From Arthrobacter zhaoxinii (lineage in GTDB: Bacteria; Actinomycetota; Actinomycetes; Actinomycetales; Micrococcaceae): a DNA stretch of 64,000 nucleotides. Of the stretch, positions 7,969 to 16,059 are shown piece by piece. The translations under genes and the position numbers were made by a program. The stretch lies in NCBI RefSeq assembly GCF_025244925.1, contig NZ_CP104275.1, positions 1,674,001-1,738,000 on the forward strand. Reading direction: 5' to 3'. The notes under the pieces are model-generated. The model saw nothing but the letters and a program-made list of their open reading frames with translations. It was not told the DNA's origin and ran no database searches. How positions within the stretch are numbered: position 1 is the stretch's first letter; each line of letters starts with the position of its first letter.

Positions 7969-9546
7969 CTATGCTGCCCAAACCAGGTCGGCCATCACCC
8001 GTTCAACAACGGCGGAGAAGTCCTCCGGTGCGCCTACCAAGGGCGGCGTGCCTACCAAGGGTCGCGTGCCTACCAAGGGTGGCGCGGTGGATCGGTAGGT
8101 GTGCCCGGTGGGGGTGGAGGTCTCCACGGTGTGTTCGGGTGATCCGACCACTCCGGGCCCGCCTGCTGAGCCCGTTGCACTGGTTGGACCTATTGCACCG
8201 GGCGCACCGATTGCCCCTGTTGCACCGTTACCACCCAATGCCCCTGCTATGCCCCCAGTGCCCGGAGGTTTGATGACCTCGGCCGACCAGCCGGGGGCTT
8301 CCTTGGCATGGTTGCACGCCTCGCAAAGTCCCTGCCCGTTTTCGGCTTTGGTGGGACCACCCCTGCTGTGCGGGCGGATGTGGTCGAAGTGCCGGATTGG
8401 TGCGCCACACCACGGCATCCGGCAGGTCTGATCCCGTGCGGCGATGAAGCGGCCAAGGGAAGTCGGGAACAGGCGTGCCCTTGCGTCCATGGCCACCAGC
8501 TCACCGGTTTCGGGAGCCGCATACAACCTGCGAATGAAGGTCTGGACGTTCCTGTCCTGCCCCCGACCTTGCTTACGTTTAGTCTGGCTCTCCTGCTGGC
8601 CCTTCTCCTGAGTCCGGTCCTGACCCTGGCCCCGACCTTGGCCCTTGTCCTGACCCCGACTCTTGCCCTTGCCGTTTCTCCGGCTCCGGACAAGATCCCG
8701 TGCCCACTGCGCCGGAACCGGGCCGTACCCGGGAACGAATGCCGGTTCCGACTCTCCGGCGAGCAGTGTCCGGTCCGTCATCACCAGCTGGACCTCCACC
8801 TTCATCGAGTCCGGGTGTCCCTGGCCGGTAATCCGTCCTACAAGGGTGTCCGCCATGATCTGTCCCCGGGTGCGGCCGTCCCCGGCAGCGGTGAGCCGGT
8901 CAGCCTCCTTCGACAGGGCAGCATATACACCTACACCCTGGGCGACTGGGAGCAGGCCTGTCAGGTAGGTCATGGTGTCCGGAGCCGGACGGCAGGACAC
9001 GAAACGTTCCGAGGCGGCCTTCGCGGCCCGGTTCACGGCGGCCCGCGGGTCCAGACGGTAGGCCGCCGTTCTGGCGCGGGAGATGATCTGCCGATCACCC
9101 AGAGTCTCCAGCAACTCCGGATTCCCTGCTACCTCCCGGTCAACACGCTGCCGGTCCTCGACGCTGAGGCACGCCGTCTCCCGCACCAGCAATGTTGCCC
9201 GCCACTCGCTGATCTTTCCCTGACTCAGCGCCTGCAGGGTGCAGGGCATTTCCTGCGTCAGCGCCTTGGCGAACCCCAGCAGCCGGCCGCCGCGGTTAGC
9301 CGATTCCCTCCGGGCCAAAGCGATCTGCGACGCCACTCCACAGCCCTGCTTGTCCTTTGGCACTTCCGCCAGTGCCTGCTTTCGGCGCTGGGAGGCATCG
9401 AACGCCGCAGCCGCTCGGGCCTGTGCCGCCGATGCCGCTGCCTTCAATTCCTCAAGGGCACGTATCCGGTCGATGAGTTCGGCATCAGGCTGCTGTGCGG
9501 GTTCGGTCTCGCTCTCGTCGCTGAGCGCGCCAACCCACGTATTCAC
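7969..9546 (-). CDS. DUF222 (13E12-type) HNH endonuclease-like protein
   Basis: 525 aa from the GTG at 9546. The N-terminal DUF222 region (PDAELIDRIRALEELKAAAS onward) is followed by a Lys/Gly/Gln/Arg-rich low-complexity insert (reverse strand of about 8549-8682) and then an HNH nuclease module with two Cys pairs (CRMPWC and CEAC) and HFDHIRPHSRGG...NHAKE. The C-terminal tail is collagen-like (Gly-x-y repeats) and ends in three PLVGTx hexapeptide repeats. Members are multicopy in actinobacteria. In M. tuberculosis several are in the LexA regulon. The frame stays open upstream to an ATG at 9966, but that stretch is atypical and contains an SOS box at 9605-9620, which argues for the shorter protein. 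Function is unproven; a DNA-damage-linked or selfish nuclease is the usual guess. Confidence 0.85.
   Translation of the reverse strand: MNTWVGALSDESETEPAQQPDAELIDRIRALEELKAAASAAQARAAAAFDASQRRKQALAEVPKDKQGCGVASQIALARRESANRGGRLLGFAKALTQEMPCTLQALSQGKISEWRATLLVRETACLSVEDRQRVDREVAGNPELLETLGDRQIISRARTAAYRLDPRAAVNRAAKAASERFVSCRPAPDTMTYLTGLLPVAQGVGVYAALSKEADRLTAAGDGRTRGQIMADTLVGRITGQGHPDSMKVEVQLVMTDRTLLAGESEPAFVPGYGPVPAQWARDLVRSRRNGKGKSRGQDKGQGRGQGQDRTQEKGQQESQTKRKQGRGQDRNVQTFIRRLYAAPETGELVAMDARARLFPTSLGRFIAARDQTCRMPWCGAPIRHFDHIRPHSRGGPTKAENGQGLCEACNHAKEAPGWSAEVIKPPGTGGIAGALGGNGATGAIGAPGAIGPTSATGSAGGPGVVGSPEHTVETSTPTGHTYRSTAPPLVGTRPLVGTPPLVGAPEDFSAVVERVMADLVWAA
8036..8089. repeat. 18-bp tandem repeat, three copies, in the DUF222 gene 3' end
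   Basis: Three consecutive 18-bp units of the form CCTACCAAGGGYSGCGYG encode the hexapeptide repeats PLVGTR, PLVGTP and PLVGAP near the C-terminus of the HNH protein. Units differ at only a few positions, consistent with recent slippage duplication. Copy number is expected to vary between strains. Confidence 0.8.
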
Positions 9547-9604
9547 CAGCGCGCTGCTGACACAGGACCTGTCCGGTCCGTAGTGCCGTTGAGAAGGTGA
9601 ATAT

Positions 9605-9620
9605 TCGAAAATGTGTTCGA
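9605..9620. promoter_or_regulatory. LexA-type SOS box upstream of the DUF222-HNH gene
   Basis: TCGAAAATGTGTTCGA. The actinobacterial/Gram-positive SOS box is TCGAAC-N4-GTTCGA, and this site matches 11 of 12 conserved positions (one C to A change). It lies 59-74 nt upstream of the proposed GTG start at 9546, in a locally AT-rich segment suited to a promoter. Association of 13E12/DUF222 genes with SOS boxes is established for Mycobacterium. Confidence 0.65.
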
Positions 9621-10375
9621 GTTTATCGGTCCCGGACGGCAAGAGGAAGGAACTAAATACGCGATGTACTACCTGTTTTTGCCGGCCGAGGGTGGTGTTC
9701 CGTGTTGGGGCAGGAATCCGGTGATCTGCACGGTGTAGAGGGGCACGGTGCCCGACGACGACGCCGCCGGCACGGTGACCGACGCCCGCCAGTACGGCGC
9801 AGGGAGGTCCTGCCGGTACGATGCCCGACGCCGACGCCGACGCCGCTGCCGACGCTGGTGCGAGTGCGGCGTGCAGGGGCACGGAGCCCGCGGCCGCCGG
9901 CACTTCAGCTGAATCCGAGCCCTGCCGGGCCCCGGGGGAGTCCCATGCCGGGTCCGGGAATCCCATCCCCGGTGCGGGAGGCCAAACCCGGCGCGGGAGG
10001 CCAAATCCAGCCTGGCTACTCCTTCGACCCGCCGTTAACCGTGGAGCTCCACGCTGCGCTATTCCGTAGGAGTGGGCCGGGCGTACTGACCCGCGGATCT
10101 AACCTGCTCTTGGAGAGCCCTTGCGCAGGGAATGTCCGCTCGCGCTCGCAGCACCGAAACCAACGCGCGACAGGAACCGCGACACGCACCTGACCAAGAC
10201 AACCCGACCAAGGCAACCGGCCAACCCCCGAGCCAAACACCTCCAGGCGATCTACGGCCCTGACTCGGTGAGTTGCTCTCCCCAACACCACTAAGAGGTA
10301 CTCCATAAACCCGGCAGCAAACCCCGCAGCAAGCCCCGCAGCGCTCGCAGCACGCGCTCGCAGGAACCCAGGGGC
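9621..10375. other. Repeat-rich, apparently non-coding region
   Basis: About 750 bp between the SOS box and the glycosyltransferase gene with no convincing gene. It holds GTCGGC-type trinucleotide iterations (about 9820-9860), an imperfect 19-20-bp tandem duplication near 9940-9980, and a 19-bp tandem whose core GCGGGAGGCCAAA occurs at 9974-9986 and 9993-10005. The stretch 10150-10375 is strongly C/A-rich on the plus strand with repeated CCAA and CCCCGCAGCA words. Open frames exist on both strands but have low-complexity Arg/Pro/Ala translations. It may be decayed coding sequence. Confidence 0.5.
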
Positions 10376-11416
10376 TTAGCCCAGCATTCGCCGTCGGATC
10401 CGGCGGACCGAATGCGCTGCAGTCTTCAGCCGCACACCGGAATACGGCACCCCGCCGCGCAGCCGCCACTGCACCGCGAGCCAGACACACACCGCCCGCT
10501 CGAGAATCCACAACGGAGCCCAAAGGGCCGACGTCGGCCCGAACACCTGCCGCCCGCCGTTGCGTCGGCGTCCAAATTCGGCCGCTGCGGCAACGGCAGC
10601 AGAAAGAGCCGCCAGTCGTCGAGGCCTGCGGGCGCTGCGCAAAAGCACCGGGAGCAGAGACAGCTCGGCAGCCAACCGCAGAGGCTGGGCCAGATCGTCA
10701 TAGGCCTGGCGTACCCGCTGCCGGAAGAACTGCGACGTGGAGGAGGGAAGCCGGGCAACAAACAGGTCGTCGGCGCGCACCTCGGTTCCGCCGGCCGCAC
10801 GGACAGTGCGCAACAGCTCGAGATTCTCGAACAATGCGTCCCCGCTGTAACCGCCCGTCCGCCGAAGCACCTCTGTCCGCACCGCGAGCGTTCCCGGGTA
10901 GTCGGCGCCGAACGCACGGTTCAGCAGGGTCCGGCCGGTGTCCCACCGGGCGTGCCACGGCAGGGGAGGGCGAGGGCGCACGGAAGACGGTACGGAGGAC
11001 GGCAGCGACGAGCGCACGGGAGGCGGCGAAACAAAGTAGTTCTGCGGACGGACGACGTCGGCATCCCCCAGGAGGGCGCAGATTCTTTCCAGCTGCTCCG
11101 GGGTGTAGCGGACGTCGTCGTCGGCAATCACGAGGTATTCAGCCTCGGCCATGTCGACGCCGGTGAGGACGCCGTTGACTTTGCCGTTTCGGCACTCGGG
11201 GTGCCGGGGCCGGTAGTGGCCCACGCCGGCAGGGAAGGCCCGGGCGTGTGCCGCAAACAGCTCGTCGCCGGAGCCGTCCACCACCAGGACCCGGACATAC
11301 GCACTGAGCAGGTCCAGATAGTCCGCCAACTCAGCCAGACCGGTGTCCGCGCTCCATTTCAGCGGCAGCAGATACTCCAGGTGCGGAGGGTCCAAACGCG
11401 GAGAACGGTCGTCCAT
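10376..11416 (-). CDS. Glycosyltransferase family 2-like protein
   Basis: 346 aa. Residues about 10-210 fit a GT-A fold: LEYLLPLKWSADTGLAELADYL, VRVLVVDGSGDELF, CRNGKVNGVLTGVDMAEAEY and the DxD-like IADDDVRYTP motif that would bind metal and nucleotide sugar. NRAFGADYPGTLAVRTEV and FENLELLRTV fit the acceptor half. The C-terminal third is Ala/Arg-rich with one or two hydrophobic segments (about 280-325), suggesting membrane association. The ATG at 11416 (GGGGTGGAT upstream) is preferred over an upstream TTG at 11452. Acceptor and product are unknown; it stands alone, away from the glycosyltransferase cluster at 47-51 kb. Confidence 0.75.
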   Translation of the reverse strand: MDDRSPRLDPPHLEYLLPLKWSADTGLAELADYLDLLSAYVRVLVVDGSGDELFAAHARAFPAGVGHYRPRHPECRNGKVNGVLTGVDMAEAEYLVIADDDVRYTPEQLERICALLGDADVVRPQNYFVSPPPVRSSLPSSVPSSVRPRPPLPWHARWDTGRTLLNRAFGADYPGTLAVRTEVLRRTGGYSGDALFENLELLRTVRAAGGTEVRADDLFVARLPSSTSQFFRQRVRQAYDDLAQPLRLAAELSLLPVLLRSARRPRRLAALSAAVAAAAEFGRRRNGGRQVFGPTSALWAPLWILERAVCVWLAVQWRLRGGVPYSGVRLKTAAHSVRRIRRRMLG

Positions 11417-11441
11417 GCGGGAAAGATATCCACCCCGATCA

Positions 11442-11461
11442 TTGCTAAGCAACCTTAGTAA
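11442..11461. promoter_or_regulatory. Imperfect 8-4-8 inverted repeat between divergent genes
   Basis: TTGCTAAG-CAAC-CTTAGTAA, with one mismatch between arms, lies 26 nt upstream of the minus-strand glycosyltransferase ATG and 52 nt upstream of the plus-strand zinc-ribbon gene. The length and symmetry suit a dimeric regulator (MarR or DtxR type). Which regulator binds is unknown. Confidence 0.4.
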
Positions 11462-11512
11462 AGCCCGCGTGTCCCCGTTCCCCGGCCTGCCCCCGGGACG
11501 TAGGCTGGTCGG

Positions 11513-11746
11513 ATGTTCGTGCTCATTGGATTCAAAACCGTGCTCCGCACCCTCTTCTCCCGCCCCGCCACCTGCCAGTACTGCGGTGTCTACGCGGAGC
11601 AGCAGGTGGAGGAACGTGCCAACCGCCTGACGCTCTTCTTCGTCCCGATCTTCACCACCAGCCGCCGCTATGCGTTTACCTGCACCAACTGCGGCCGCAG
11701 CACAGGGATCAACCGGTCGCAGAAGAACGCGCTCCAGCGGGCCTGA
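11513..11746 (+). CDS. Small zinc-ribbon protein
   Basis: 77 aa. A hydrophobic start (FVLIGFKTVLRTLF) is followed by two CxxC pairs, CQYC and CTNC, which should bind one zinc ion. The segment VEERANRLTLFFVPIFTTSRRY between the pairs is typical of a zinc-ribbon family widespread in Micrococcales and other actinobacteria. The function is unknown. The first helix may dip into the membrane. It ends with a basic tail (NRSQKNALQRA). Confidence 0.85.
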   Translation: MFVLIGFKTVLRTLFSRPATCQYCGVYAEQQVEERANRLTLFFVPIFTTSRRYAFTCTNCGRSTGINRSQKNALQRA

Positions 11747-11992
11747 GGGCCGGCAAAAGCAGCACCGAAAGCCGCCCGCACGTCTCCGCCGATCACCCGC
11801 AGGATCCCCGCCGAAGCACCCTGAGACTCTCCGGGAGAGCCCGGTGTCCCCGGCGCGCCGGAAAAGTCAATAGAATGAAAGAAGCACAACAGCTGCCGGC
11901 CCTGTTCTGGCCGCACCACAGACTTCCGGAATGCCGCCGTACGGCTGCCGTTCCACCTGCAAATCCCATCCCCGACGAAAGAACCCTCATCC

Positions 11993-13678
11993 GTGAATAG
12001 AACACCTGCCGTCCTGAAAGCCCCCCGGGAACTAGCCAAGGGAACCATGCGTGTCATGAACCTCGGCGGCCTTGGCGAAATCGGCAGGAACATGACCGTT
12101 TTCGAATTCGACGGCAAGCTGCTGATCGTTGACTGCGGCGTGCTCTTCCCCGAAGAAGAACACCCGGGCGTAAACCTGATCCTGCCTGATTTCACTGCCA
12201 TCCGCGACCGTCTGCAGGACGTCGTCGCCGTGGTCCTGACGCACGGCCACGAAGACCACATCGGCGGCGTGCCGTACCTGCTGCGTGAGCGCTCCGATAT
12301 CCCCATTGTCGGCTCCAAGCTGACCCTGGCCTTCATCGAAGCCAAGCTGAAGGAACACCGGATCAAGCCCAAGCTGATCCAGGTCAAGGAAGGCGACCGC
12401 CGCACCATCGGCGGCTTCGACCTTGAGTTCCTCGCCGTGAACCACTCCATCCCCGACGGCCTGGCCATCGCCATCCGCACGGCCGCCGGCATGGCGCTGC
12501 ACACCGGCGACTTCAAGATGGACCAGTTCCCGCTTGACCGCCGCATCACCGACCTCACCGGCTTCGCCCGGCTCGGCGTGGAGGGCGTGGACCTGTTCCT
12601 CACCGACTCCACCAACGCCGAGGTTCCCGGCTTCATGGCCTCGGAAAAGGAACTGGCCCCGGCCATCGACACGGTGTTCCGCACCGCGCCGCGCCGCATC
12701 ATCGTTTCCAGCTTCGCCAGCCACATCCACCGCATCCAGCAGGTCATCGACGCGGCATCGCGCTACAACCGCAAGGTCTCCTTCGTGGGCCGCTCGATGA
12801 TCCGCAACATGACCATCGCCGAGGAACTGGGCTACCTGAACATCCCCAAGGGCATCTTGGTGGACTTCAAGTCGCTGCAGCGCACCGATGACCACAAGGT
12901 GGTGCTGATCTGCACCGGTTCGCAGGGTGAGCCCATGGCCGCGCTGTCCCGGATGGCCAACAAGGACCACCAGATCCGCATCCACGAGGGCGACACCGTG
13001 CTGCTGGCCAGCTCGCTGATCCCGGGTAACGAGAACGCCATCTACGGCATCATCAACAACCTGACCAAGATCGGCGCCAACGTGGTGCACAAGGGCAACG
13101 CCAAGGTGCACGTCTCCGGCCACGCCAGCGCCGGCGAACTCGCCTACTGCTACAACATCGTCAAGCCGCGCAACGTGATGCCGGTGCACGGCGAATGGCG
13201 CCACCTCAAGGCCAACGGAGCCATTGCGGTGGAGACCGGCATGGATGCACGCGACGTCGTCATCGCGGAAAACGGCATGACCGTTGACCTGCGCCGCGGC
13301 CGGGCAACGATCTCCGGCAAGCACCAGGTGGACCTGGTCTTCGTGGATGGCGACAGCGTCGGCCACACCACCGAGGAAACCTTGAAGGAACGCATGCAGC
13401 TGGCCGAGGAAGGCGCCGTAACGGTGCTGGCCCTGGTCGATGCCGACACCGGCACCATCGCCGAGCCGGCTGAGTTCTTCACCAAGGGCTTCACCGTCAA
13501 GTCCGAGGACCTGGGCAAGGCGGAGGAGGCGGTGGAGAAGGCCCTGGCCAACGCCGCCACCGGCCGCGGACCGAAGGGCGAGGAGCTCGAAGACGTCATT
13601 GAACGCGCCGTCGCCAACTGGATGCGCCGCTTCTACAACCGCACCCCGGCGATCACCGCGATTGTCGTCGACGCCTAA
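11993..13678 (+). CDS. rnj: Ribonuclease J
   Basis: 561 aa metallo-beta-lactamase/beta-CASP nuclease. NLGGLGEIGRNMTVFE opens the family core, LTHGHEDHIGG (about residues 83-92) supplies the dinuclear zinc ligands, HTGDFKMDQ and the beta-CASP segment FASHIHRIQQVIDAA follow, and VSGHAS...NVMPVHGEWRHL closes the active site. RNase J has 5'-3' exonuclease and endonuclease activity in rRNA maturation and mRNA decay. The start is GTG at 11993 with GAAAGAA upstream. A 246-nt gap precedes it, while in many actinobacteria dapA lies upstream; no such gene is present here. A perfect palindrome follows the stop. Confidence 0.95.
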   Translation: MNRTPAVLKAPRELAKGTMRVMNLGGLGEIGRNMTVFEFDGKLLIVDCGVLFPEEEHPGVNLILPDFTAIRDRLQDVVAVVLTHGHEDHIGGVPYLLRERSDIPIVGSKLTLAFIEAKLKEHRIKPKLIQVKEGDRRTIGGFDLEFLAVNHSIPDGLAIAIRTAAGMALHTGDFKMDQFPLDRRITDLTGFARLGVEGVDLFLTDSTNAEVPGFMASEKELAPAIDTVFRTAPRRIIVSSFASHIHRIQQVIDAASRYNRKVSFVGRSMIRNMTIAEELGYLNIPKGILVDFKSLQRTDDHKVVLICTGSQGEPMAALSRMANKDHQIRIHEGDTVLLASSLIPGNENAIYGIINNLTKIGANVVHKGNAKVHVSGHASAGELAYCYNIVKPRNVMPVHGEWRHLKANGAIAVETGMDARDVVIAENGMTVDLRRGRATISGKHQVDLVFVDGDSVGHTTEETLKERMQLAEEGAVTVLALVDADTGTIAEPAEFFTKGFTVKSEDLGKAEEAVEKALANAATGRGPKGEELEDVIERAVANWMRRFYNRTPAITAIVVDA

Positions 13679-13690
13679 AGAGCCGTTCAT

Positions 13691-13708
13691 GTGAGGCGCC
13701 CGCCTCAC
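13691..13708 (+). terminator. Short hairpin immediately after rnj
   Basis: GTGAGGCG-CC-CGCCTCAC is a perfect 8-bp stem with a 2-nt spacer, 13 nt after the rnj stop. It lies directly in front of the larger palindrome and could form a tandem terminator with it. Confidence 0.45.
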
Positions 13709-13713
13709 CGCAG

Positions 13714-13753
13714 GGGAGGGGCCGCCGTCGAATATTCGACGGCGGCCCCTCCC
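13714..13753 (+). terminator. 40-bp perfect palindrome, probable rnj terminator
   Basis: Positions 13714-13733 and 13734-13753 are exact reverse complements with no spacer, centred on AATATT. The arms are G/C-rich outside and end in CCCTTTG. As RNA this is a very stable hairpin 36 nt beyond the rnj stop, consistent with an intrinsic terminator. The perfect symmetry as DNA is longer than needed for termination. Confidence 0.7.
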
Positions 13754-13964
13754 TTTGCTATGCGGGTTTCGTGTGATTTTATTCTCTGCGTAACACGGCT
13801 CCCGTGCCCGTCGGGTTCTCCGCCGCAGACCAGAAGCCTGCTCCGCTTCCCAGTAACGGCGCGGATTTCGCGGGTCCTGCAGGCCATGCACACATCCGCG
13901 CGTTATACCTTTCGGCACAGGGACGGTCAAGAGGCCTCACAGGCAGTGTCGATAAATTGGGCGA

Positions 13965-16055
13965 ATGCGTCCCCCCACATCCTCATTCTTCCGGAAACTC
14001 TCCGTGCCCGGACGGCTCGTTGCGTTCTTCCTCGTCAGCGTGCTTGCCGGCGTGCTGGCAGCCGGCACCCTGATTCCCATTGCTGCTGTGGCGGCCACGG
14101 GAACGGATATGGCCGTTGGAGTGCTGGACCAGCTGCCGGATGAGCTGGAAACCGGCCCCCTGGACCAGGGATCGAAGATCTACAGCGCCGACGGCGTCCT
14201 GCTGGCCACGTTCTATGCCCAGAACCGGGTTCCGGTAGAGCTGGACGAGATCTCGCAGAGCATGCAGGATGCGATCGTCTCCATTGAGGATGCGCGCTTC
14301 TATGAGCACAACGGCATCGACTTCAAGGGCATTGCCCGCGCCGTTGCCTCCAACGTGTCCGGCTCGGACACGCAGGGCGCCTCAACCCTGACCATGCAGT
14401 ACGTCAACAACGTGCTCATCAGCCGGGACATCGCCTCCGGCAAGGGCGGCAGCGACCTCACGCTCAGCGGCACCAAGGACCTGGGTGACAAACTCCGGGA
14501 AGCCAAGCTGGCCGTGGCAGTGGAAAAGGAGTACTCCAAGGAGGAAATCCTGGAGGGGTACCTGAACATTGTGCTCTTCAGCGGCCAGACCTACGGGGTT
14601 GAAGCAGCCGCGCGCAGCTTCTTCGGCATCTCCGCCGCGGAACTGACACCGGCGCAGTCGGCCATGCTGGCCGGCATGGTGCAGTCACCCAGCCGCTTCA
14701 ACCCGTTCACCAACCCCGAAGCCACGAAGGCGCGCCGGGACACCGTGCTTGCCGCCATGCTGAAGAACGACAAGATCAGCCAGGCGGAGTATGACGAGGC
14801 AGTGGCCTCCGGACTGGACCTGAACCCGCAGACAGTGGTCTCGGGCTGCACCGGAGCCGAGATGGCCCAGTACTTCTGCAGCTATGTGGAACAGACGGTC
14901 CTGCAGTCCGAGGCCTTCGGTGCCGACGTCAAGGACCGGGCCAAGCTCCTGGCCCGGGGCGGGCTGACCATCAGGACCACGCTGGACTCCCGGCTGCAGT
15001 CGCAGGCTCAGAAGCAGATCGAGGCACAGGTTCCGGTGGGGGACGCCTCCGGCGCCGGCTCCGCCATCGTCTCCGTGGAACCGGGCACGGGCAAGATCCT
15101 GGCCATGGCACAAAACACCGAGTACACCCCGGAGCTTGGCAACGGAAAAACCCAGCTGAACTTCAATGTGGACGCGGACATGGGTGGAACCCCCTACGGG
15201 TTCCAGCCCGGCTCGACCATGAAGCCTTTCACCACCGCCGCCTGGTTGGCGGCCGGCCACAAGCTCAGCGACACCATCGACGCCACGCGTACGTCCTACC
15301 CGGCCGGCTTCGACTGGAAGGCCAGCTGCCTCGGCTCGAATGCGGAGTTCGATGAATGGAAATTCAAGAACGCCTCAGAGGGCTATGAAAAGAAAATGAC
15401 GGTGGCCGAGGGCCTGACGCAGTCCGTCAACACCGCCACCGTGGCCCAGGCAGCCCAGCTCGACCTCTGCGACATCCGCGATACCGCCACCAGCATGGGC
15501 GTGCACCGGGCCGTCGACGGGGAACCGCTGGAGGTCACCAGCCCGTCCTTCGTCCTGGGCGGCCAGGAAGTCTCTCCGCTGACCATGGCCTCGGCCTATG
15601 CCACCTTCGCCAGCGGCGGCGAGTACTGCACACCCACCGCGATCACGGAGGTCACTGACGCCTCCGGCAACGATTACGACGTCGCCGGCGGGGAATGCAC
15701 CCGCGCCATCAGTGCGGACGTGGCCGCTGCCGTGACGCAGCCGCTGCAGAAACTGGTCGAGGGCTCCCCGGGCAGTATCCACCCGATCGGCGTTCCGGCA
15801 GCGGCCAAGACCGGCACCACCGACATGTCCGAGCAGACCTGGACCGTGGGCTACACCACCGGCATTTCCACCGCGTCCTGGGTGGGCAACTGGAACTCGT
15901 ACTCCACGTTGAACAACCAGTCGATCAACGGCGTGACCCGTTCCTACGTTGACGGCTCCGCCATCGCCGGCGCGCAATGGACCGAGTACATGAGCGCGGC
16001 CGCCAAGCTGTACGAGGCGAAGGACTTCCCCTCGGTCCCGGCCCGCCTGCGCTAG
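13965..16055 (+). CDS. Class A penicillin-binding protein (transglycosylase/transpeptidase)
   Basis: 696 aa. One membrane anchor (about residues 15-45), then a GT51 glycosyltransferase domain with the catalytic glutamate in IEDARFYEHNGID (about 107) and QGASTLTMQYVNN, and a transpeptidase domain with SxxK as GSTMK (about 416), SxN as SVN (about 487) and KTGTT (about 615). It polymerises and cross-links peptidoglycan outside the membrane. No PASTA domain is present and the C-terminus is short. The start at ATG 13965 gives a short basic cytoplasmic tail before the anchor. An AT-rich segment (13775-13800) upstream may hold the promoter. Confidence 0.93.
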   Translation: MRPPTSSFFRKLSVPGRLVAFFLVSVLAGVLAAGTLIPIAAVAATGTDMAVGVLDQLPDELETGPLDQGSKIYSADGVLLATFYAQNRVPVELDEISQSMQDAIVSIEDARFYEHNGIDFKGIARAVASNVSGSDTQGASTLTMQYVNNVLISRDIASGKGGSDLTLSGTKDLGDKLREAKLAVAVEKEYSKEEILEGYLNIVLFSGQTYGVEAAARSFFGISAAELTPAQSAMLAGMVQSPSRFNPFTNPEATKARRDTVLAAMLKNDKISQAEYDEAVASGLDLNPQTVVSGCTGAEMAQYFCSYVEQTVLQSEAFGADVKDRAKLLARGGLTIRTTLDSRLQSQAQKQIEAQVPVGDASGAGSAIVSVEPGTGKILAMAQNTEYTPELGNGKTQLNFNVDADMGGTPYGFQPGSTMKPFTTAAWLAAGHKLSDTIDATRTSYPAGFDWKASCLGSNAEFDEWKFKNASEGYEKKMTVAEGLTQSVNTATVAQAAQLDLCDIRDTATSMGVHRAVDGEPLEVTSPSFVLGGQEVSPLTMASAYATFASGGEYCTPTAITEVTDASGNDYDVAGGECTRAISADVAAAVTQPLQKLVEGSPGSIHPIGVPAAAKTGTTDMSEQTWTVGYTTGISTASWVGNWNSYSTLNNQSINGVTRSYVDGSAIAGAQWTEYMSAAAKLYEAKDFPSVPARLR

Positions 16056-16059
16056 GGCG

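Noticed and set aside
8036..8089. Possible CRISPR-like repeats
   Set aside because: The three 18-bp units are contiguous without unique spacers and lie in frame inside the DUF222-HNH coding sequence, so they are a coding tandem repeat.
9547..9966. Longer DUF222-HNH reading frame starting at ATG 9966
   Set aside because: The added 140 residues are low-complexity and unlike the family, and the SOS box and AT-rich promoter-like stretch lie inside that extension.
9702..10193. Plus-strand open frame in the repeat-rich region
   Set aside because: Its translation is Arg/Pro-rich low-complexity with no domain and no ribosome-binding site.
12032..13930. Long minus-strand open frame across RNase J
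   Set aside because: A shadow of the real gene: high-GC codon bias opens the antisense frame, while the plus strand has full RNase J motifs.
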